Source: Pseudomonas paralcaligenes
GTDB lineage: Bacteria; Pseudomonadota; Gammaproteobacteria; Pseudomonadales; Pseudomonadaceae
NCBI RefSeq assembly: GCF_019655855.1
Contig: NZ_BPFX01000010.1
Span: forward strand, 1 to 30,090
Direction of reading: 5' to 3'
DNA: 30,090 nt
Part shown: positions 24,663 through 30,090 of the stretch, in pieces
Layout: every line of letters begins with the position of its first letter
Position numbering within the stretch: the stretch's first letter is position 1
Position numbers and translations under genes: made by a program
The notes under the pieces: generated by a model
What the model was told of the DNA's origin: nothing
Databases searched by the model: none
What the model saw: only the letters and a program-made list of their open reading frames with translations

Positions 24663-27600
24663 TCAGCCCCGCGGCCCCGGCGCCAGCCAGCGGTGCAGCA
24701 TCTCCAGCAGCTCCTGGCGCCCGACCGGCTTGGCCAGGTAGTCGTCGCAACCAGCAGTGATGCATTTCTCCCGGTCACCCTTCATGGCGTGGGCCGTGAG
24801 GGCGATCACCGGGACGTTGCAGCCGCGTTCGTCCTTCAGGATGCGGGTGGCGGTGTAGCCGTCCATGTTGGGCATCGCCATGTCCATCAGCACCAGGTCG
24901 AAGGGTTCGCGGGCGAACGCCGCCAGCGCCTCCTCGCCGTCCCTGGCCGGTACTACCGCCAGGCCCAGTTCGTCCAGCAGCGCGGTCATCGCGTAGATGT
25001 TGCGGATGTCGTCGTCCACCAGCAGCACGCGCCTGCCGGCCAGTTCGGAATCGTCGGCCGAGGGCTCGCGCACGGTCGCCAGGAACCCCTGCAGCGCCGC
25101 GCTCAGAGGGCCGAGGTCGTCGCCGTTCTTGCGCACCACCACCGCCGAGTAGCGGCGCAGGCGCTGCAGGTCCTGGCGGGTGACGTCCACACCGGTGTTG
25201 ATCACCACCAGGGTGTTCTGCAACGGGCGCTCGCGCTGCAGCGCCTCGAGCAGGTCGAAGCCGTGCTGGTCGGGCAGGTCGAGGTCGATCACCAGCGCAT
25301 CGAAATTCTGCCCGACGTAGGCCTGCAGGGCCTGCTCGGCGCTGCCCAGAGCGACCACGTGGAAGCCGATCTGTACCAGGTGCTCGCGGTAGTGCTCGCG
25401 CTCCGCCTCTACATCCTCGACCAGCAGCAGCCTGCGCGGCGGGGTGTCGGACAGGGCGATGTCCTCGAACACCCGCTCCAGGTCCTGCCGCGCCACCGGC
25501 TTGACCAGGTAGCGGGTGCCGTCGCCGTTCCAGCCCTGGGGCTGCGGCACGCAAGAGACGATGTGCACCGGCACGTCACGGTACTGCAACATGCCGCGCA
25601 GGCGGCGGTAGATCTGCCAGCCGCTGATGTCGGGCAGCAGGATGTCGAGGATCACCGCAACGAAGCGTTCGCCCTGCATCAGGGCAATGGCCTGCTTGCC
25701 GTTGCGGCAGTGGACGCTGGTGAAGCCGTGGGCCTGGGCCTCTTCGGCGATCACCGCGGCGAAGTTGGGATCGTCCTCGACGATCAGAACCGCCGGGCCG
25801 CTGCCGCTGCGCTGGGGCACCGCGCCGAGCGGGTCGTCGTCCTTGTCCACCGGGCTCAGGGCCAGCACCGGCAGCCGCACGATGAAGCGCGAGCCTTGCC
25901 CTGGCGTGCTCTCCAGGCTGATCCGACCGCCCAGCACTTCCACCAGCTGGCGAGTGATGGCCAGCCCCAGGCCGGTGCCGCCGAAGCGCCGGCTGGTGGA
26001 GCCGTCGATCTGCTGGAAGGCCTGGAAGATGCGCTCGTGCTGCTCCGGATCGATGCCGATGCCGCTGTCGCGGACAACGAACTGCAGGGTCTCGCGCTCG
26101 TCGTCCAGGGACACCGGCGAGTGGCCGATGGACAGCTCCACGTCGCCGTGCTCGGTGAACTTGAGGGCGTTGGACAGCAGGTTGCGCAGGATCTGCTGCA
26201 GGCGCCCGCGGTCGCTGTGGATCACCCGCGCCACGCCGGGATCGAGGTGGGTGATCAGGCGCAGGCCCTTGATCTCGGCCATCGGCCGCAGGCTGGAGTC
26301 CAGCTCCACCAGCAGGTCGTGGACGTTCACCGGCTCCAGCTTGAGCTGCACCCTGCCGGCCTCGATCTTGGACAGGTCGAGCACGTCGTTGATCAGCTGC
26401 AGCAGGTCGTTGCCGGCCTTGTAGACGATGTCCGCGTGCCTGACCTGCTTCTCGGTCAGGTTGCCGGCGACGTTGTGCCTGAGCTGTTCGCTGAGGATCA
26501 GGATGCTGTTGAGCGGCGTGCGCAGCTCGTGGGACATGTTGGCCAGGAACTCCGACTTGTAGCGGTTGGCCATGGCCAGTTGCTCGGCCTGTTCGCGCAG
26601 GCGCTGCTCGGCGGCCCTGCGCTCGCTGATGTCGATGATCACCGCCTGCACCAGGCTGTCGTCGCCGCTGCGCAGGGGCGACAGGCCCACTTCCAGCGGA
26701 ATCAACCGGCCGTCGCGGTGCTGGCCGAACAGCTCGCGGTTACCGCCCATGCGCCTGGGCGACGGGTCGCGGAAGAAGCCGTCGCGTAGGGACGGGTGGT
26801 GTTTGCGCGAGGACTCCGGCAACAGCATCTCCACCGGCTGGCCGATCATCTCGTCGCGGACGTAGCCGAACATCTGCTCGGCCTGCCGGTTGACCATGCT
26901 CAGGCGCCCCTGGCCGTCTACCAGCACGATGGCGTTGGGCGAGGCTTCCACCACCAGGCGGAAGCGCTCCTCGGCGGCCTTGCGCTCGCTGATGTCGATG
27001 ATCACTGCCTGCACCAGCACTTCCTGGCCGACGCGGATCGGCGCCAGGCCCACCTCCAGCGGGATCAGCCGGCCGTCGCGGTGCTGGCCGAACAGCTCGC
27101 GGTTGCCGCCCATGCGCCGCTGCTCGGGAGCCTTCTGGAACTCGCGGCGCATGGCGACGTGGCCGTGGCGCAGCGGCTCCGGCAGCAGGCGCTCCACCGG
27201 CTGGTCGAGCAGTTCGTCGCGCCCGTAGCCGAACAGCAGTTCCACCTGGCGGTTGACCATCACCACCCTGCCCCGGCTGTCGACCAGCACGATGGCGTTG
27301 GGCGAGGCCTCCACCACCAGGCGGAAGCGCCCCTCGCTCTCGCGCAGCCGCGCGCTCTCGGCCATCGCCCGTTCGCGCAGCAGCAGGAAGCCGCCCACCA
27401 GCAGCGACAACAGCACCGAGGCCAGCAGGCCGGCGCCGAGGCTGATCGGCAGGCCGCTGTTACCCACGGTGGCCTCGTACAAAGGCGTACTGCTCACCCG
27501 CAACTGCCATTCGCGGCCGTAGATATCGAGCTGGCGCCGGGTCTCGAAGCGCGGCCGGTGGGGATGTTCGCCGCTGTGCGCCAGCAGGGGCCTGGCGGGG

Positions 27601-28388
27601 TCGGCCGAGTCGGTCAGCTCGACCTCGAACTGACTGGAGAGGCTGCCGAGGATGCCGTGCATCAGATCGTTCATGCGGAACGAGCCGCAGACCATGCCCA
27701 GCAGCGCTCCTCGGCGCTCCTCGGCGGTGCTCAGCGGGGCGTTCTGGCGGAACACCGGCAGGTACAGGAGCATGCCGGTCTGGGCGTCCTCGTCGGTCTC
27801 CTGCTTGAGCCGCAGCGGACCGGTGAGCACCGCGTCGCCGCTACCGCGGGCACGCTCGATGGCGGCGCGGCGGGTGGCCTCGCTGTACATGTCGAAGCCG
27901 AGCACGCGGCGGTTGCGCCAGTCCAGGGGGTTGATGAATTCGATCACCATGTAGGCGTCGCGCTCGCCCGGCGGGTAGACGGCGAAGTCACCACGCCCTT
28001 CCGTGCGGGTCCGCGCGACGAAGGCCTCCAGCTCGCCGGCCTCCACGTAGCGCCCCCAGGCCAGCGCCTGGATGCCCGGGTAGTGCTCTTGGAGCTGCAG
28101 CTGCTCGGTGGCGCGCTGCCATTCCCGGTCCGCCACCTCATCGCTGCCCGCCATCAGGCCGGCCATGCCGCGCAGCACCATCTCATAGGCGCGCATGCGC
28201 TCGCGCACGCTCATCTCGACGCCGTCGACGGCCAGGGCGAAGCGCTGCTCCTGGGCCTCGCGGTTGCCCTGTGCCAGCGTCCACCATTGCCACAGCACCA
28301 GCGAGGCGAGCGCTGCCAGCAGGAGCAGGCTGACGATGAGCGGAACGATGGGTTTGCGAGTGGGGAAGATGGGAGCGGCGTCGTCCAT
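24663..28388 (-). CDS. Hybrid sensor histidine kinase, CHASE-PAS-PAS-HisKA-HATPase-REC-REC-REC
   Basis: A 1241-residue inner-membrane kinase. TM1 spans about 12-35, a periplasmic CHASE domain about 63-250 (EHYPGIQALAWGRYV, GFDMYSEATRRAAIERAR, LYLPVF) and TM2 about 318-338. Two tandem PAS domains (354-474 and 475-595) are near copies. HisKA has His620 in NMSHELRTPLN. HATPase shows LSNALKFTEHG, RDSGIGID and FGGTGLGLAI. Three receivers carry Asp915 (VILDILLPD), Asp1035 (LVIDLDLPD) and Asp1169 (LVLMDMAMP). CHASE domains bind small extracellular ligands; the ligand here is unknown. AGGAG is 5 nt before ATG 28388, preferred over GTG 28412. There is no Hpt domain in view, so phosphotransfer to the adjacent regulator would be direct or through another protein. 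Confidence 0.96.
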   Translation of the reverse strand: MDDAAPIFPTRKPIVPLIVSLLLLAALASLVLWQWWTLAQGNREAQEQRFALAVDGVEMSVRERMRAYEMVLRGMAGLMAGSDEVADREWQRATEQLQLQEHYPGIQALAWGRYVEAGELEAFVARTRTEGRGDFAVYPPGERDAYMVIEFINPLDWRNRRVLGFDMYSEATRRAAIERARGSGDAVLTGPLRLKQETDEDAQTGMLLYLPVFRQNAPLSTAEERRGALLGMVCGSFRMNDLMHGILGSLSSQFEVELTDSADPARPLLAHSGEHPHRPRFETRRQLDIYGREWQLRVSSTPLYEATVGNSGLPISLGAGLLASVLLSLLVGGFLLLRERAMAESARLRESEGRFRLVVEASPNAIVLVDSRGRVVMVNRQVELLFGYGRDELLDQPVERLLPEPLRHGHVAMRREFQKAPEQRRMGGNRELFGQHRDGRLIPLEVGLAPIRVGQEVLVQAVIIDISERKAAEERFRLVVEASPNAIVLVDGQGRLSMVNRQAEQMFGYVRDEMIGQPVEMLLPESSRKHHPSLRDGFFRDPSPRRMGGNRELFGQHRDGRLIPLEVGLSPLRSGDDSLVQAVIIDISERRAAEQRLREQAEQLAMANRYKSEFLANMSHELRTPLNSILILSEQLRHNVAGNLTEKQVRHADIVYKAGNDLLQLINDVLDLSKIEAGRVQLKLEPVNVHDLLVELDSSLRPMAEIKGLRLITHLDPGVARVIHSDRGRLQQILRNLLSNALKFTEHGDVELSIGHSPVSLDDERETLQFVVRDSGIGIDPEQHERIFQAFQQIDGSTSRRFGGTGLGLAITRQLVEVLGGRISLESTPGQGSRFIVRLPVLALSPVDKDDDPLGAVPQRSGSGPAVLIVEDDPNFAAVIAEEAQAHGFTSVHCRNGKQAIALMQGERFVAVILDILLPDISGWQIYRRLRGMLQYRDVPVHIVSCVPQPQGWNGDGTRYLVKPVARQDLERVFEDIALSDTPPRRLLLVEDVEAEREHYREHLVQIGFHVVALGSAEQALQAYVGQNFDALVIDLDLPDQHGFDLLEALQRERPLQNTLVVINTGVDVTRQDLQRLRRYSAVVVRKNGDDLGPLSAALQGFLATVREPSADDSELAGRRVLLVDDDIRNIYAMTALLDELGLAVVPARDGEEALAAFAREPFDLVLMDMAMPNMDGYTATRILKDERGCNVPVIALTAHAMKGDREKCITAGCDDYLAKPVGRQELLEMLHRWLAPGPRG
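26604..27329 (-). repeat. Tandem 363-bp duplication encoding the two PAS domains
   Basis: Copies at 26967-27329 and 26604-26966 share long stretches at the DNA level, for example the runs encoding FRLVVEASPNAIVLVD, RRMGGNRELFGQHRDGRLIP and VQAVIIDISER. The phrase GCTCGCTGATGTCGATGATC starts at 26621 and 26984, exactly 363 nt apart. Divergence is concentrated between residues 400 and 425 of copy 1 and the matching part of copy 2. Confidence 0.8.
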
Positions 28389-28534
28389 GGTTTCTCCTGT
28401 TCCTGCGGCCACGCCTCGCTCGCCTGGGCGCGCCCGCTCGCGCGCGGCCGAGCGCGTCGTCTGCTGAGAGTGTAGTCAGGAATCTCCACCAGCATGGCGG
28501 AATGACAGACGGCATTTCGCCATCATCCCAAAAG

Positions 28535-28560
28535 CAGAAGGCCCCGAACGGGGCCTTCTG
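28535..28560 (-). terminator. Intrinsic terminator of the OmpA-family lipoprotein gene
   Basis: A perfect 11-bp stem CAGAAGGCCCC / GGGGCCTTCTG with a GAAC loop, followed on the minus strand by CTTTTGGG. It starts 17 nt after the stop codon and lies upstream of the kinase, isolating the two genes. Confidence 0.8.
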
Positions 28561-28576
28561 GGTGAAGCGGTGTTTT

Positions 28577-29272
28577 CTACTGCGCGCCTTGCGCGCCAGG
28601 CAGGGGCCGCAGGGTCACTTCCACCCGGCGGTTCTGCGCGCGGCCATCGGCCGTAGCGTTGCTGGCGATCGGCTGGTCCGGGCCGGCGCCACGGGTGCTC
28701 AGGCGGGAGGCATCGACGCCCTGGGCCGCCAGGTAGTTGGCCACGCTCTGCGCGCGGCGCTGAGAAAGGCCGACGTTGTGGGTGTGGCTGCCGGTGCTGT
28801 CGGTGTGGCCGACGATCTCGATGCTGTTCTGGTTGTACTGGCGGAAGGACGAGGCCAGGTTGTTCAGCGGGGCGTAGAAGCTGCTGGCGATGTCCGCCGA
28901 ATCGGTGGCGAAGGTGATGTTGCCGGGCATGATCAGCTGGATGGTGTCGCCCTGGCGCTGCACTTCCACGCCGGTGCCTTCCATGCTGCGGCGCAGCTCC
29001 TCTTCCTGCTTGTCCGCGTAGTAGCCGTAGCCCGCAGCGGCGGCGCCCGCCACGGCCGCGCCGATCAGCGCGCCCTTGCCGCGATCCTTCTTGCTGGAGG
29101 TGGCCGCGCCGACCGCCGCGCCGGCCACGGCGCCCAGGCCGCCGTACTTGACGGTCTTGCTGACGCCGGAGTTCTGCTGCGGGGTCTCATAGGGATTCTG
29201 CGAGGCACAGCCCGCGACCAGGGCTACGACGAGGGCGGCGAAGACGGGGCGGGCGAGGTAAGCGTTGATCAT
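28577..29272 (-). CDS. OmpA-family outer-membrane lipoprotein with glycine zipper
   Basis: A 231-residue predicted lipoprotein. The signal peptide ends in the lipobox VAGC (lipidated Cys22). A Gly/Ala-rich glycine-zipper segment follows (about 43-85; GGLGAVAGAAVGAATS, GALIGAAVAGAAAAG), then a C-terminal OmpA peptidoglycan-binding domain (about 115-225) with ITFATDSADI, VGHTDSTGSHTHNVGLSQRR and NRRVEVTL. It probably tethers the outer membrane to the wall, alongside Pal encoded in the same window. AGGAG lies 7 nt before the ATG. It is a single-gene unit, divergent from the LysE gene, and ends at a strong terminator. I recall the P. aeruginosa homologue as PA0833. Confidence 0.94.
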   Translation of the reverse strand: MINAYLARPVFAALVVALVAGCASQNPYETPQQNSGVSKTVKYGGLGAVAGAAVGAATSSKKDRGKGALIGAAVAGAAAAGYGYYADKQEEELRRSMEGTGVEVQRQGDTIQLIMPGNITFATDSADIASSFYAPLNNLASSFRQYNQNSIEIVGHTDSTGSHTHNVGLSQRRAQSVANYLAAQGVDASRLSTRGAGPDQPIASNATADGRAQNRRVEVTLRPLPGAQGAQ

Positions 29273-29421
29273 TCGATACTCCTGAGCGAAAAGCGGACAG
29301 ACCGCAGCGGTTAGAGCGCGGGGGCCGGCGAAGATTCCCCCGGCTGCCGTTTCGCTTCGCTCTTCCGGCGCGCGGCCGCTTGGGTTAGCTTCGGAGCCTT
29401 ACTCCGGCTCCGGTGACTTCC

Positions 29422-30033
29422 ATGGCCCTGCACACCTGGCTCATCTACTTCACCGCCGTCTTCGGCCTGGCGCTGACGCCCGGCCCCAACGGCCTGCTCG
29501 CGCTCACCCACGGCGCGCTGTACGGCCACCGCCGCACCCTGTGGACGGTGAGCGGCGGAGTGATCGGCTTCGTGCTGCTGATGGCGCTGTCGATGTTCGG
29601 CCTCGCCGCCCTGCTCAAGGCCTCGGCCAACGCCCTGCTGGTGCTCAAGTGGCTGGGCGGCGCCTACCTGGTCTGGCTCGGCATCCAGCTGTGGCGCTCG
29701 CCGCCGCTGCAACTCACGCCACTGGAAGGCGCCGGCGCCCGCTCGGGCGCGCAGCTGTTCCGCCAGGGCCTGCTGTCGGCCATCTCCAATCCCAAGGTGA
29801 TCCTGTTCTACGGCGCCTTCCTGCCCCAGTTCCTCGACCCGGCGCGCAGCCTGTGGCTCCAGTTCGTGGTGATGGCGACGACCTTCGCCCTGGTCGAGGG
29901 ATTGGTTGAGTACCTGCTGGCCCGCACCGCCCAGCGCACCCGCCCCTGGCTGGAACGCGCCGGGCGCGGCTTCAACCGCTGCTGCGGCGGGCTGTTCGCC
30001 GCCATGGGTGTGGCACTGCCGCTGACGCGCTGA
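29422..30033 (+). CDS. LysE/RhtB-family amino-acid exporter
   Basis: A 203-residue inner-membrane protein with about six hydrophobic segments and the family motif LALTPGPNGLLAL near residues 17-29. A GLLSAISNPKVILFYGAFLPQF region (about 120-140) is typical of RhtB/LeuE-type exporters. Such proteins export amino acids or homoserine-lactone-like metabolites; the cargo is not predictable. I prefer ATG 29422 to the in-frame GTG 29413, since neither has a clear ribosome site and the ATG gives the usual N-terminus. It is divergent from the OmpA-family lipoprotein gene, with a 149-nt gap holding both promoters. Nothing recognisable follows before the window ends. Confidence 0.9.
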   Translation: MALHTWLIYFTAVFGLALTPGPNGLLALTHGALYGHRRTLWTVSGGVIGFVLLMALSMFGLAALLKASANALLVLKWLGGAYLVWLGIQLWRSPPLQLTPLEGAGARSGAQLFRQGLLSAISNPKVILFYGAFLPQFLDPARSLWLQFVVMATTFALVEGLVEYLLARTAQRTRPWLERAGRGFNRCCGGLFAAMGVALPLTR

Positions 30034-30090
30034 CAAGGGAGTCGCGCGCTCACGCTGCCTGACTGTGGTCCATGCAAAACCCTGCTCTCA

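Noticed and set aside
24378..28475. Long plus-strand frames opposite the hybrid kinase
   Set aside because: They are His/Gln/Val-rich shadow translations of a multi-domain kinase with intact motifs.

Overview
The window is a high-GC (about two thirds G+C by eye) chromosomal segment of a gammaproteobacterium. It is almost certainly a Pseudomonas of or near the P. aeruginosa / resinovorans / alcaligenes side of the genus. The Pal lipoprotein, TolB, TolQ, RuvABC and QueE are readable as close relatives of the P. aeruginosa proteins. The order ruvC-ruvA-ruvB-ybgC-tolQ-tolR-tolA-tolB-pal-cpoB-queE-queC-tRNA-Lys is the one I recall from P. aeruginosa PAO1. REP-like palindromes typical of the genus are scattered between genes.

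Layout. (1) 1-4.9 kb, plus strand: two tandem luciferase-like flavin monooxygenases, then a nitroreductase and an MsbA-type ABC exporter almost touching each other. This looks like accessory metabolism lying just beyond the 3' end of a tRNA-Lys gene. (2) 4.9-14.3 kb, minus strand: a tRNA-Lys with promoter and terminator, the 7-deazaguanine genes queE-queC, a 132-bp MITE-like REP element with a target duplication, then the Tol-Pal envelope cluster and the Holliday-junction operon ruvCAB, which has a good LexA box in front of ruvC. (3) 14.5-17.5 kb, minus strand: an Old Yellow Enzyme and its TetR regulator with matching operator-like repeats, a Cys glutathione peroxidase, and the FKBP-type prolyl isomerase/metallochaperone slyD. 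(4) 17.5-21.2 kb, plus strand: a small DUF3565 protein, then ackA and pta (acetate overflow / acetyl-phosphate). (5) 21.2-22.5 kb: a nested inverted repeat, then a PlsC-family acyltransferase. (6) 22.5-28.4 kb, minus strand: a two-gene signalling module. It consists of a membrane CHASE-PAS-PAS hybrid histidine kinase with three receiver domains, and a REC-PAS-GGDEF-EAL protein for cyclic-di-GMP. (7) 28.6-30.0 kb: an OmpA-family lipoprotein (minus) and a LysE/RhtB exporter (plus).

Functionally, most of the window is housekeeping: envelope constriction and outer-membrane integrity, recombinational repair, tRNA modification and acetate metabolism. Redox/electrophile stress genes and a c-di-GMP signalling pair are inserted among them. 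Compared with the PAO1 order as I remember it, two separate chromosomal blocks (about PA0833-PA0840 and PA0965-PA0976.1) are joined here between ruvC and the Old Yellow Enzyme gene.

I found no complete transposase, integrase, CRISPR array, toxin-antitoxin pair or phage gene. I saw nothing I would call a wholly new system. The best candidates for a second look are the MITE-like element, the LexA box on relocated ruvCAB, the TetR/OYE operators, the divergent monooxygenase pair, and the recently duplicated PAS domains in the kinase.
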